NCBI GenBank assembly: GCA_910574895.1
Contig: CAJTDQ010000002.1
Coordinates: 186,001-250,000 of the forward strand
Direction of reading: 5' to 3'
Source: Eubacteriaceae bacterium
Lineage (GTDB): Bacteria; Bacillota; Clostridia; Lachnospirales; Lachnospiraceae
DNA length: 64,000 nt
Every line of letters begins with the position of its first letter. The first letter of the stretch is position 1. Position numbers and translations under genes: made by a program. This document shows, piece by piece, positions 48,322 to 57,504 of this stretch. The notes under the pieces were generated by a model. That model did not search any database. It saw only the letters and a list, made by a program, of their open reading frames with translations, and was not told the DNA's origin.

Positions 48322-48993
48322 TTATTCCACCACCTTACTGTCGCTGACTTTTACACCTTTTTTCATTGTAATCACACGCTTCTGCATTGCTTCCACAATC
48401 TCCATATTATGTGTAACAACAATAACGGTAGTGCCCTGACTATTTACTTTATCTAATAACTTCATAATTTCCCATGAATTCTCTGGATCCAGATTTCCTG
48501 TCGGCTCATCCGCCAGTAAGATATCCGGTTTATTAACTAACGCTCTCGCAAGAGCCACTCTCTGCTGCTCACCGCCGGATAATTCGTTTGGATTCGAACG
48601 GTACTTCTCAGACAATCCTACAAGAGACAGAACCCTTGCAACATTTTTCTTAATTTCTTTTGGAGAAGCCCCAATAACACGCTGTGCAAACGCAATATTG
48701 GAATACACGTCCCTATCCTGTAACAATCTGAAATCCTGAAATACCACGCCGATATTTCTGCGGTATTTTGCAACACCTCTGGATTTTAATTTTGACAATT
48801 TTGTGTCATTTACGATAATCGTTCCTTCTGTAGGATTTAGTTCTTTTAAAAGTAATTTAATAAATGTAGATTTTCCTGAACCACTGGCACCAACAATAAA
48901 TACAAACTCGCCTTCTTCAATATCGAGATTTAAATTACTAAGGGCCGGTGCTCCATTTCCATAAAACTTACTAACACCTTTTATTTGAATCAT
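48322..48993 (-). CDS. ftsE: Cell-division ATP-binding protein FtsE
   Basis: 223 aa. Walker A GASGSGKSTFIK near residue 36, signature LSGGEQQRVALARAL near 135 and Walker B ILLADEPTGNLDP near 157. The ATG follows AAGGAGAGA; the open frame upstream lacks a better site. It joins ftsX with no gap and probably starts the division operon ftsE-ftsX-M23-ctp. A terminator-like hairpin separates it from the regulator gene above. Confidence 0.96.
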   Translation of the reverse strand: MIQIKGVSKFYGNGAPALSNLNLDIEEGEFVFIVGASGSGKSTFIKLLLKELNPTEGTIIVNDTKLSKLKSRGVAKYRRNIGVVFQDFRLLQDRDVYSNIAFAQRVIGASPKEIKKNVARVLSLVGLSEKYRSNPNELSGGEQQRVALARALVNKPDILLADEPTGNLDPENSWEIMKLLDKVNSQGTTVIVVTHNMEIVEAMQKRVITMKKGVKVSDSKVVE

Positions 48994-49016
48994 TTGTTCT
49001 CTCCTTAACACGCACT

Positions 49017-49049
49017 AAAAGTGAAAAGCATATACGGCTTCTCACTTTT
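49017..49049 (-). terminator. Terminator between the CdaR-like gene and ftsE
   Basis: AAAAGTGA pairs with TCACTTTT, with inner AAGC/GGCTT pairing, 8 bp past the regulator stop. TTTT is on the stem's 3' side. Confidence 0.75.
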
Positions 49050-49057
49050 ATGAACTT

Positions 49058-50146
49058 TTAAAACTCAGTATTTTCCATATATTTCATATACTTCACAACC
49101 ATCAATGCAATCTTAAATGTGATAGCATCTTCAAATACTCTAAGGTCAAGACCGGTACTCTTCTGGAGCTTGTCCAATCTATATACCAATGTATTTCTGT
49201 GAATATATAATTGTCTTGAAGTTTCAGAAACATTCAAGCTGTTTTCAAAAAACTTATTAATTGTGGCAAGTGTCTCCTCGTCAAACTCATCAGGTGATTT
49301 TCCATCGAAAATTTCCTTAATAAACATCTTGCAAAGAGGGATCGGAAGCTGGTAAATCAAACGTCCGATTCCTAAATTATTGTAGGCGATTACATTCTTT
49401 GTACTAAAGAAAATCTTTCCAACATCTAATGCCATTCTGGCTTCTTTGTAAGAACGTGATACTTCCTTAATCTCCTTAACGATTGTTCCATAAGCAATAT
49501 TTGCTTTTACCATAGCCTCAGTGTTCAACATATCAACGATGGTATTTGCAATATGCTCAACCTCTTCATATCCCTGCTTTTCATCTAATTCTTTTACAAG
49601 GATAATACTCTTTTCATCCACTGCTGTGATAAAGTCTCTCTTCTGGCCTGCAAACAATGTACGGATAGTCTCCAATGCCACGCTGTCTTTCTCATTTTTT
49701 GTCTCAATAATGCAGACACACCTTCTCGCATCCACATCAACATGCAATTTTTTTGCACGATTATATATATCTACAAGGAGAAGATTATCTAGCAGAAGAT
49801 TCTTGATAAAGTTATCCTTATCATATCTTTCTTTATATGCAACTAACAGATTCTGAATCTGAAACGCTGCCATTTTCCCAACCATGAAAACATCATCACT
49901 GCTTCCCTGAGCAATCAATATCAATTCTAACTGATTTTCATCATATACTTTAAAAAACTGATATCCCTGAACCGACTGGCTGTCTGCCGGAGATGCCACA
50001 AAAGACATAATTGCATGTCCAAACTGGTCTCCTGCCTGTGATGTTGTAGCAACGATTTTTCCATCTGTATCTGCTACGTGCAAATCTACTCTGGATATAC
50101 TTTTAATCCCTTCGATTGTATTCTGTAAAATCTGATTTGAAATCAT
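49058..50146 (-). CDS. CdaR/PucR-type transcriptional regulator
   Basis: 362 aa. An N-terminal diacid-recognition-like domain (LQNTIEGIKSISRVDLHVAD..., ~5-110), a central GGDEF-like/PucR region (~120-260) and a C-terminal HTH_30 domain (~305-355) with NVSETSRQLYIHRNTLVYRL. This is the carbohydrate-diacid regulator architecture. It precedes an MsmX/UgpC-type ATPase gene only after a 330-bp gap, so a link is suggestive. Effector unknown. Confidence 0.88.
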   Translation of the reverse strand: MISNQILQNTIEGIKSISRVDLHVADTDGKIVATTSQAGDQFGHAIMSFVASPADSQSVQGYQFFKVYDENQLELILIAQGSSDDVFMVGKMAAFQIQNLLVAYKERYDKDNFIKNLLLDNLLLVDIYNRAKKLHVDVDARRCVCIIETKNEKDSVALETIRTLFAGQKRDFITAVDEKSIILVKELDEKQGYEEVEHIANTIVDMLNTEAMVKANIAYGTIVKEIKEVSRSYKEARMALDVGKIFFSTKNVIAYNNLGIGRLIYQLPIPLCKMFIKEIFDGKSPDEFDEETLATINKFFENSLNVSETSRQLYIHRNTLVYRLDKLQKSTGLDLRVFEDAITFKIALMVVKYMKYMENTEF

Positions 50147-50265
50147 ATTATTCTCCTTGTTTCAATCCTGCGTTATGTAAATAATAACTCAATTTATATT
50201 CTAAACCAATTCAAAAGCAAAAACAAGAGGAAACTGTGTGAAGTTTCTGTGACAATCGCCATGCC

Positions 50266-50386
50266 TACCTCGATTCCACACCTTCGGTGCTGCATCTCGG
50301 TAGAGGGCTGCAATATCTAATTCTTAATGTCAAAGCCGTGCCGCGTACCTCGAATACGCTTCGCTTCTTCTCGGTCGCAGGGCTGC
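50266..50386. repeat. Two degenerate GC-rich direct repeats
   Basis: Repeat A (50266-50311) and repeat B (50346-50386) share TACCTCGA, CTTCG, TCTCGGT and AGGGCTGC in the same order. They are much richer in GC than the rest of the 50147-50474 gap, which has no gene. A REP-like intergenic repeat family is likely; no function can be read. Confidence 0.55.
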
Positions 50387-50393
50387 GCCCTAT

Positions 50394-50457
50394 AAATAAA
50401 AGAAAGAGCAATTACTCTTGTGTGCAAGCACACATCGTATTGCTCTTTCTTTTATTT
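50394..50457. terminator. Long two-part terminator hairpin
   Basis: A 19-bp perfect outer stem (AAATAAAAGAAAGAGCAAT) encloses an inner TGTGTGC/GCACACA stem. T-rich tails lie on both strands, so it can end the ABC ATPase transcript on the minus strand. It is 18 bp past the stop. Confidence 0.88.
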
Positions 50458-50474
50458 GCATGGCTTTAGCCTAA

Positions 50475-51593
50475 CTAATTCGTGATAACTTTTTCTGTAT
50501 CTTTATCAAAAATGTGTAATTTTGAAAGATCCATAGCGAACTTCACTTCATCACCCGGTCTTGCTTCTGTACGGGAATTAACTCTTGCTGTACAGTCAAA
50601 ACCTTCTACATCAAAGTATAAGTATACTTCTGCACCAAGTAATTCGTAAATTCTGATAGTTGTTGAGAATACACTATCTGGTGAGTTAGCAATAAAGCTT
50701 TCTTCATCATGAATGTCTTCTGGTCTGATACCCATAACAACTGTCTTTCCAACATATCCGCCTTCTTCAAGAACCTTAGCCTGCTCTGCAGGAACTGTAA
50801 TGTATGTTCTTGCCTGACCGATATGAAGTTTAATATCTCCATCAACTTTTTCTACTTCAGCATCTATGAAGTTCATCTGTGGTGAACCCATAAATCCTGC
50901 TACGAATAAGTTAACTGGCTTATCATATAAGTTCTTAGGTGAATCAACCTGCTGTACAACACCATCTTTCATAACTACGATTCTTGTTCCAAGTGTCATA
51001 GCCTCTGTCTGGTCATGTGTTACGTAGATGATTGTAGCACCCAGTCTCTTATGAATCTTAGCAATCTCAACACGCATCTGAACTCTTAACTTAGCATCTA
51101 AGTTTGAAAGAGGCTCATCCATAAGGAATACCTTAGGATTACGAACGATTGCACGTCCCATAGCAACTCTCTGTCTCTGACCACCTGATAAAGCCTTTGG
51201 CTTTCTGTCAAGCAACTGCTCTAAATCAAGAATCTTTGCTGCGTCTTTAACTAATCTTTCCTGTTCAGCCTTTGGTACTTTTCTTAACTTAAGACCAAAT
51301 GCCATGTTATCATATACTGTCATATGTGGATATAAAGCGTAATTCTGGAATACCATTGCGATATCTCTATCCTTTGGCTCAACATCATTAACTAACTTAT
51401 CTCCAATGTATAACTCTCCTGATGAGATTTCTTCAAGTCCTGCAATCATACGAAGTGTTGTAGATTTACCACAACCTGATGGACCTACGAAGATAATAAA
51501 TTCCTTGTCTTTAATCTCAAGATTAAAATCCTTAACTGCTGCAAATCCATTTGGATATACTTTGCAGATATTCTTAAGTGATAAACTTGCCAT
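50475..51593 (-). CDS. Sugar ABC transporter ATP-binding protein (MsmX/UgpC type)
   Basis: 372 aa. Walker A GPSGCGKSTTLR near residue 37, signature LSGGQRQRVAMGRA near 135, Walker B VFLMDEPLSNLDA near 157, and a C-terminal TOBE/OB region (~240-370) typical of carbohydrate importers. No permease or binding protein is nearby, so it is probably a shared ATPase serving several sugar transporters, as MsmX does in Bacillus. Terminated by the long hairpin. Confidence 0.94.
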   Translation of the reverse strand: MASLSLKNICKVYPNGFAAVKDFNLEIKDKEFIIFVGPSGCGKSTTLRMIAGLEEISSGELYIGDKLVNDVEPKDRDIAMVFQNYALYPHMTVYDNMAFGLKLRKVPKAEQERLVKDAAKILDLEQLLDRKPKALSGGQRQRVAMGRAIVRNPKVFLMDEPLSNLDAKLRVQMRVEIAKIHKRLGATIIYVTHDQTEAMTLGTRIVVMKDGVVQQVDSPKNLYDKPVNLFVAGFMGSPQMNFIDAEVEKVDGDIKLHIGQARTYITVPAEQAKVLEEGGYVGKTVVMGIRPEDIHDEESFIANSPDSVFSTTIRIYELLGAEVYLYFDVEGFDCTARVNSRTEARPGDEVKFAMDLSKLHIFDKDTEKVITN

Positions 51594-51725
51594 ATGTTCT
51601 CTCCTTCATATCTAGATTTCTCTACTCTCGTATGAAAGTATTCTAAATCACATTAATTTAAATTACTATATGTCAATTACACAAAATAATAAAAAAATCT
51701 TTGTTAATTTTGCATAGCCCTTCTG

Positions 51726-52550
51726 CTATTTATCTAAAAATATGTTATTTTCACCAATGATTATGTGCTTTTCTTTGAGCAATCTGCCAATAGCACGCTT
51801 AAATTCACTCTTACTCATGTTAAAATCTTTTCGAATCACTTCCGGCTTTTCCTTGTCAGTATAGTCAATTTTTCCACCATTATTCTTCATATATTCCAAA
51901 ATTTTCTGAGCATCATCCTCAATCTGAAGATATGATTTCTTTCGAAGTGCTAAATCTAGTTTACCATCCGGGCGTACGCTCTTCACTCTGGCTTCAACCT
52001 CCATGCCGACATATACTTTTGAAGTCAATTCTTTTGTCTGAATCAATCCATGGTATTTATTATTTACTGCGACAAATGCACCATATTGTGGATTATAATT
52101 ATAGACTACACCCTTCACGATATCCTCTTCTTCATATGTAGAATTGCAATTCAAATAATTATATACTTTCATTGTTGCACAAAGCCTGTCACTTTTGTCC
52201 GTATAGATGCCAATTAATACCTTATCGCCTGCTTTTATGTCTGTCGTCTGCTCTTTATATGGAAGAAACAAATCCTTTCCAAGCCCCCAGTCCAGAAAAG
52301 CTCCGAATTTTGTAATTTCCTTTACTTCAACATACGCAGTTTCTCCTACCTGAGCCACCGGTCTGTGTATTGTGGCAATGATTCTATCCTGAGAATCTCT
52401 GCATATAAATACCTCTACTTCATCTCCTATATCTGTGTTTTCCGGAACTTCATTTTTGGGCAGAAGCACTTTATCTTCTTCCGTTCCCAGATACATACCA
52501 AAATCCGTTCTTTTTACTGCTTTTAGTTTTAAAACTTTTCCTAATTCCAT
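51726..52550 (-). CDS. CvfB-family S1 RNA-binding protein
   Basis: 274 aa. Three S1-like OB domains (around residues 3-65, 70-140 and 145-215) and a C-terminal winged helix (DKEKPEVIRKDFNMSKSEFK ... IIIGENNIFL). This is the CvfB layout; in Staphylococcus it affects virulence-factor mRNAs and may bind RNA. It precedes the thioesterase gene's downstream side by 10 bp on the same strand, so the thioesterase and this gene are likely co-transcribed. Confidence 0.9.
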   Translation of the reverse strand: MELGKVLKLKAVKRTDFGMYLGTEEDKVLLPKNEVPENTDIGDEVEVFICRDSQDRIIATIHRPVAQVGETAYVEVKEITKFGAFLDWGLGKDLFLPYKEQTTDIKAGDKVLIGIYTDKSDRLCATMKVYNYLNCNSTYEEEDIVKGVVYNYNPQYGAFVAVNNKYHGLIQTKELTSKVYVGMEVEARVKSVRPDGKLDLALRKKSYLQIEDDAQKILEYMKNNGGKIDYTDKEKPEVIRKDFNMSKSEFKRAIGRLLKEKHIIIGENNIFLDK

Positions 52551-52560
52551 TGTCTCTCCA

Positions 52561-53268
52561 TTAAATTTTCTTAAATTTTATCTGTGCATGTGTCTCTCCA
52601 TCATTATTTTTCAAGCTCATGCCTAACCCATCTTCTTCACAATATTTTGTACATATAATATTCTCACCTTCAAGAGCTTCCTTATTATACACAATTTCTA
52701 CCTGATTATAATATCCGTCTTTCGGAAGATAATCCGATATCATTCTCAAATAATTTGCATTGTTCACATGCCCATTGGTATCAATGTCAATTCCATGTAC
52801 TTTGACATCCCCAACAATCTCTCCCTGTCCGGTAAACCGAAGCTTCCTGGATGGTCTGATACTATCAAAAGCCGTCTCTTTCAAATACTTACAATAATCT
52901 TCTTCTCTGATTCTTATCGGAATGCGTTCCTGAATGTCAATTAATCCCCAGATAGATTCCGCCTTAACCACAAAAGCTCCTGTTCTATCTTTTATGAAAA
53001 ACTGCCTTGTTGCCATTACCTTTCCAAAATCCGTTGGACATGTTCCTACTATAATTTCTTCACCTAACTGTAATTCCCTGAGGATCTGTATCTTATGTGC
53101 CAGCATGACCCACGCTTTATTCTGTGCCTTTAAATGCTCTACTCCTACACCAAGTTCCTCCGATTGAAAGGTACTGCAATCCTGTAAATAGTTTATAATC
53201 TCATGATAAGGTACTTTTCCTGTTTTATCTAATCTGCTGTAACTTACTTTTGTATTGTATGTGTACAT
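52561..53268 (-). CDS. Acyl-ACP thioesterase
   Basis: 235 aa. Two hot-dog folds: the N-terminal one begins YNTKVSYSRLDKTGKVPYHEII, and the second has VHGIDIDTNGHVNNANYLRM near residue 165, the conserved Asp/Asn-His segment of the FatA/FatB-like family (PF01643). It hydrolyses long acyl-ACP to set fatty-acid chain length or export. It lies 10 bp upstream of the CvfB-like gene. Chain specificity unknown. Confidence 0.92.
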   Translation of the reverse strand: MYTYNTKVSYSRLDKTGKVPYHEIINYLQDCSTFQSEELGVGVEHLKAQNKAWVMLAHKIQILRELQLGEEIIVGTCPTDFGKVMATRQFFIKDRTGAFVVKAESIWGLIDIQERIPIRIREEDYCKYLKETAFDSIRPSRKLRFTGQGEIVGDVKVHGIDIDTNGHVNNANYLRMISDYLPKDGYYNQVEIVYNKEALEGENIICTKYCEEDGLGMSLKNNDGETHAQIKFKKI

Positions 53269-53289
53269 ATCATGCCTCTCTTACAATTT

Positions 53290-54756
53290 TTAATGAAAGT
53301 CTGTCCATCCATTTGTTTCATTTGCACTCTCCCCATTATTTCCTCCTGCTGTAGTTTCCTCCGGTCCGGTTGTTGGCTGCTCCGGTGTTGTCGTTTCTTC
53401 AGGTACCGGCACTACAACTGTCTTTGGAACAACTACAACTGTCAATTTTTTGGTTACTGCCGTATAATCCTGTTTTTTATATTGTCCTTTATAGGTAACA
53501 ATATATTCTCCCGGCTTCGTTGTATCTACTTTTCCTGTATACGTAACATGAGAACGAATATTTAATGCTTTATTCTGATAGGACTTAACACCCTTTACAT
53601 ATTTGTAGTAATCAAATACACTTCCCTCTGTAACAGTTATCTTTGTGTTTGTTAAAGTTAATTTTACTTTATGACTTTTTACTTTATATTTAATTGATTT
53701 TGTTGCTGTCTTGCGATTCTTTCCTTTTACTGTATATGTTATCTTATAAGTTCCTTTTTTTGCAAAAAATACGATTCCCTTCTTTGCTGTGACTTTTTTT
53801 CCTTTATATTTTACAGTAACTTTAACTCTTGATGTCAGGTTCGTTCCTGTTACTGACTTCGCTTTAACTCCAGCCAAAACATTTACCTTACTGCCCATTG
53901 CCACGTCTTTTTTTGCTTTTGCACCTTTAATAATTGGAGACTTTGTGTCAACGACCTTGAACTTCACTGTTTTAGAAAGTCTGTTACCAAGCGTATCTTT
54001 TACAGTAAATTTAACTTTATATGTACCTAATTTCTTTGTGTTAATTTTTCCTTTTACTTTTATACCGGATTTTTGAATCGTATTTCCGGCACTATCTTTT
54101 ATTGTCACCAAATCTATCGGTTTTACTTTTTTTCCATATTCTACTGTACTCTCATTTACTGTAAGCGTCGGGACTTTTTTCCGATATGGATTTTTCGGAT
54201 CCGGGTCTGTAGGATCCCAGTCTGTAAATTTCCCATTTCGTATTGGTGTAAAAGATGGTCTCGGTAATGGATCATCTTTCTTATTTCCCCAGAATATCGT
54301 AATTTTTGTGCCTACCGGACATTTATCATAAATCCATTTTGCGTCCTTACACAATAATCTTACACATCCATGAGATGCCTTTTGTCCCATAACATTATAA
54401 GCGGAAACCGACATTGTCGATTTATCTCCATTTTTATAGTACCATACAGAATGAAACAATATCCCTGTTGTTATTCTCGAGCAATACTGAGCATAACAGT
54501 TTCCAATCATTTCATGCCATCTGTATTTTACAGGTATGTAAAATGTTCCTGTCGGAGTCTCACTGCTGGGAGAGCAAATCATTGCCTTCACTGCCTTTCC
54601 ATTTTTATAAATAGTTGTACAATTTGTTCCAAGATTTACTTTAATCGTATATTTACCTGCTGCCTGTGTCTCTTCAGTTTTATAAATTGAGACACTGCTT
54701 ACTATCATAATAACTGCAAGTATCATTGCAATTCCTTTTGTTTTCATTTTTTTCAT
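53290..54756 (-). CDS. L,D-transpeptidase (YkuD) with Ig-like domains
   Basis: 488 aa. Signal peptide (residues ~8-32). The YkuD domain occupies ~35-160, with the catalytic motif SHGCVRLLCKDA near 130 and an upstream His near 112 in the LFHSVWYY stretch. Three Ig-like repeats (~195-440, from the patterns VEYGKKVKPID, VAMGSKVNVLA, VTEGSVFDYYKY) are followed by a Pro/Thr/Glu tail. It makes 3-3 cross-links or anchors proteins in peptidoglycan; the Ig tail is unusual and may bind surface polymers. GGAGG 6-8 nt before the start. Confidence 0.92.
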   Translation of the reverse strand: MKKMKTKGIAMILAVIMIVSSVSIYKTEETQAAGKYTIKVNLGTNCTTIYKNGKAVKAMICSPSSETPTGTFYIPVKYRWHEMIGNCYAQYCSRITTGILFHSVWYYKNGDKSTMSVSAYNVMGQKASHGCVRLLCKDAKWIYDKCPVGTKITIFWGNKKDDPLPRPSFTPIRNGKFTDWDPTDPDPKNPYRKKVPTLTVNESTVEYGKKVKPIDLVTIKDSAGNTIQKSGIKVKGKINTKKLGTYKVKFTVKDTLGNRLSKTVKFKVVDTKSPIIKGAKAKKDVAMGSKVNVLAGVKAKSVTGTNLTSRVKVTVKYKGKKVTAKKGIVFFAKKGTYKITYTVKGKNRKTATKSIKYKVKSHKVKLTLTNTKITVTEGSVFDYYKYVKGVKSYQNKALNIRSHVTYTGKVDTTKPGEYIVTYKGQYKKQDYTAVTKKLTVVVVPKTVVVPVPEETTTPEQPTTGPEETTAGGNNGESANETNGWTDFH

Positions 54757-54827
54757 TTAACCGCCTCCTGATTGATAAAATCTCCTTAATTATACTACAT
54801 TCTCCTTATTTTACAATCTAAATAATA

Positions 54828-54857
54828 TTGCATTTCTTTCTATTTTTAATATATAAT
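54828..54857 (+). promoter_or_regulatory. Promoter of the membrane protein-MBL operon
   Basis: TTGCAT, an 18-bp spacer and TATAAT on the plus strand, about 100 bp before the ATG at 54959. A short hairpin (CTGC/GCAG) with T5 follows in the leader. Confidence 0.55.
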
Positions 54858-54958
54858 GATATTTGTGTGATTTTATATAATAATATGGAGAAACATTGGA
54901 GTTTCTGCTTTACGCAGAGTTTTTATAAAAATACTAAAGTCATAGAACGGAGATAATT

Positions 54959-55768
54959 ATGTCAAATTTAAAATTCAGATTATTTTTCATTTTTTTAGCA
55001 GTCGGTTTTATTTTTATTGCACTTGATGCAGATATAAAAACAAATATGAAATATCCTCATCCATATGACAATTCAGACAGCGTGATTGGTGAATTTCAAT
55101 ATTACAATATTGCATCAAATTATGGTGCTAAATGTACTTATAAATTTATTGATACTTCTGATTCCACAGAAGATATGAATAATAACACCACAAATTCAAC
55201 AACAAAAAAGTCTGCCGGCATGACACAAACTAAAGTTATTGACAAAGTTTTTTTCGACAATATTCATATTGATATTTTCAATGATATTATCGGATTTTTA
55301 CTAATTTTAGCCGCTTGTTTTGGTTTTAAAAAGGTAAATAAAGTTTTTTCTTTTGCTTTTTTTAGTGCATTTTGTGGATTGCTTCTGCACATAATATTAA
55401 CATCGCTTCCATTCTTTTTAAACGGACTATTCTTATGTAATATTTCGATGATACTTGGAATTGCATATTTAGGAAGTATTATACTGACAACTTTTCTTTT
55501 TTCTAAAGGACTGTTTTCAATGTGTCCCGATGTATGTTGCAGAGACGAGAGAAAATGGGGCAAAATTGCCTGGTTCATCTCTATGGTTCTTCAGATTCTG
55601 CTAATCTTTGTTTTTTGGATTGGTTCAGACTTTGGAGCCTTAAAATCTCTCGGCTATATTATTGAAGGACTTTTAGTTTTTGATATTATTATGTTTTGGC
55701 TGATTTTAAAAAGAGCCTATATTTATCTGGAACAATCATATATCAATGCTGTTTCCGGAAGAAAGTAG
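54959..55768 (+). CDS. Membrane protein, unknown function
   Basis: 269 aa. Five or six transmembrane helices: one N-terminal (~5-25), then a long extracellular loop (~28-95), and helices at ~100-120, 125-150, 160-185, 205-225 and 230-250. No enzyme motif seen. It is cotranscribed with the next gene, whose start is 7 nt past its stop. The loop is rich in Asn, Ser and Thr. Not assigned to a family. Confidence 0.75.
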   Translation: MSNLKFRLFFIFLAVGFIFIALDADIKTNMKYPHPYDNSDSVIGEFQYYNIASNYGAKCTYKFIDTSDSTEDMNNNTTNSTTKKSAGMTQTKVIDKVFFDNIHIDIFNDIIGFLLILAACFGFKKVNKVFSFAFFSAFCGLLLHIILTSLPFFLNGLFLCNISMILGIAYLGSIILTTFLFSKGLFSMCPDVCCRDERKWGKIAWFISMVLQILLIFVFWIGSDFGALKSLGYIIEGLLVFDIIMFWLILKRAYIYLEQSYINAVSGRK

Positions 55769-55775
55769 AGGTTAT

Positions 55776-57440
55776 ATGAGTAAATCATTTATTAAAAATT
55801 TCATAATTACGTTATCTTTGCTTTTTGTTGTAACTGCTTCTGCTTTTTTTATTCAGGCAAACGCAGATAACGGCGAAATGACCTTTCACTCCATATATGT
55901 GGGGTCTGGAGATGCACTGATTATCAACAGCAATGATCATTACATGATTGTTGATTCCGGGCCTCCTAAAAGCGAATCAATGGTAATGAATTATCTGAAT
56001 AAATTAAATATTCCTGAAAACAAAATAGATTATGTCGTGGCAACACATCCTGATGGCGACCACGTAGGAAACTTTAAAAAAATATTTGATAAATATGAAG
56101 TTGGACAAGTTATTTATTCTCCCTGTACAAAAGCAAACACCACTTACTCTAAATTCATTGAGAGCGTTAAAGAAAAAGGCTGCCCTTACCGCAATCCTAT
56201 CGAGGGCGAATCATGGGAATTGGGAGATGCTACTGTAACAGTTCTCTACGACGGTTCACAAGGAGCAACATATAACGAATGCAGTATCGTTCTTCGTGTA
56301 ACATGTGGTGGTAAATCACTTTTACTCACTGGCGATTTACCTTCCAATATAGAGAAGCAATTGATGGCACAAGGCTATAATTTTCAGGCTGATGTGTTGA
56401 AAGTAGGACATCACGGTGCCGGTTCTTCTACCAGTGCAGCTTTTTTAGATGCAGTAAAACCAGAATATGCAATTATTTCTTCATCTAGAGAACCCACTGC
56501 TTCACTGCCAAGAGATTCCATTTTGATGAAACTGGCACGACGCTTTATTAAAGTATATCGGACCACTGACAAAGATGTCGTATTTAATTTTAAAAACGGA
56601 AAAATAACCACACCAAATAAGGAAAACAAAAAATTTATATCCATAAAAAAGGGAACTATTACTCTTTCAAACAATGTGTTTTATGCTTCAAAAAAAGCAA
56701 ACACCCCAGGTGTTGCCTTAATTGTTAATGGGCAGGTTGTTCCTTCCTCCCAGTATAAAATTAAATATTCTTCTAATAAGCATACTGGATTTGGAAAGGT
56801 AAAACTTACCGGTACTGATGTAAAATATATCAGTACGTGCAGTACAACTTTTATGATACTGCCTGCTAAAGAGACTATTAAAGGTAAAGCCGGTACAATT
56901 AATAATATTAAATTAGACTGGAGTTCTCAAAGTCATGCTACCGGATATCAGATACGGTACTCAACTGACAAGAAATTTAAAAAGAATGTGAAATATATCA
57001 CTTATAAAACACCAAAGACTACCAGCATGAAACTTTCCAATCTGTCTTTTAATAAAAAATATTATATTTCTGTCCGTGCATATAAAAGCAATATCGGCAA
57101 TGGAAAATGGAGTAAAACACTGACGATTAAAACCAGTAAGCCTCCAATTCCTGCCAAACAGGAAATTAAAGACTTTGAAAATGGTAAAAATAAAATTCTT
57201 ATTAAATGGACAAAACAATCAAAAAAATATAATGCCGGATACAAAATCCAGTATTCTAAGGATAAAACATTTAAAAAGAGTGTTACAGAAGTGGTCATGA
57301 AAAAAACCACAAAAAACAAATTGAAATTAAAAAAATTAAATACAAACAAACCTTACTATATCCGTATAAAAGGATATAACCGATATGGAGAAGGAAAATG
57401 GAGCAAAACTTTAAAATTCTATTTTAAAGAGAAAATTTAA
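55776..57440 (+). CDS. Exported ComEC-like metallo-beta-lactamase-fold protein with Fn3 domains
   Basis: 554 aa. A signal peptide (~1-35) is followed by a ComEC/Rec2-type MBL hydrolase domain (~40-270) with the metal motifs THPDGDHVGN near 95, a GDLPSN segment near 190 and GHHGAGSST near 215. A beta-rich segment and two Fn3-like repeats (VKYITYKTPKTTSMKLSNLSF ... and a matching pair near 500-550) close the protein. The DNA-uptake membrane part of ComEC is absent. An extracellular nuclease or phosphodiesterase bound to the wall is a likely role. The start follows AGAGGT. Confidence 0.85.
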   Translation: MSKSFIKNFIITLSLLFVVTASAFFIQANADNGEMTFHSIYVGSGDALIINSNDHYMIVDSGPPKSESMVMNYLNKLNIPENKIDYVVATHPDGDHVGNFKKIFDKYEVGQVIYSPCTKANTTYSKFIESVKEKGCPYRNPIEGESWELGDATVTVLYDGSQGATYNECSIVLRVTCGGKSLLLTGDLPSNIEKQLMAQGYNFQADVLKVGHHGAGSSTSAAFLDAVKPEYAIISSSREPTASLPRDSILMKLARRFIKVYRTTDKDVVFNFKNGKITTPNKENKKFISIKKGTITLSNNVFYASKKANTPGVALIVNGQVVPSSQYKIKYSSNKHTGFGKVKLTGTDVKYISTCSTTFMILPAKETIKGKAGTINNIKLDWSSQSHATGYQIRYSTDKKFKKNVKYITYKTPKTTSMKLSNLSFNKKYYISVRAYKSNIGNGKWSKTLTIKTSKPPIPAKQEIKDFENGKNKILIKWTKQSKKYNAGYKIQYSKDKTFKKSVTEVVMKKTTKNKLKLKKLNTNKPYYIRIKGYNRYGEGKWSKTLKFYFKEKI

Positions 57441-57456
57441 ACTTCCTATTTACTAT

Positions 57457-57492
57457 AAAAAGTGTGGTACAAGTTTTGTACCACACTTTTTT
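57457..57492. terminator. Bidirectional terminator between convergent genes
   Basis: AAAAAGTGTGGTACAA pairs with TTGTACCACACTTTTT around a short loop, with T-runs on both strands. It serves the plus-strand MBL gene and the minus-strand DegV gene. Confidence 0.92.
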
Positions 57493-57504
57493 ACAATTCT
57501 TATC

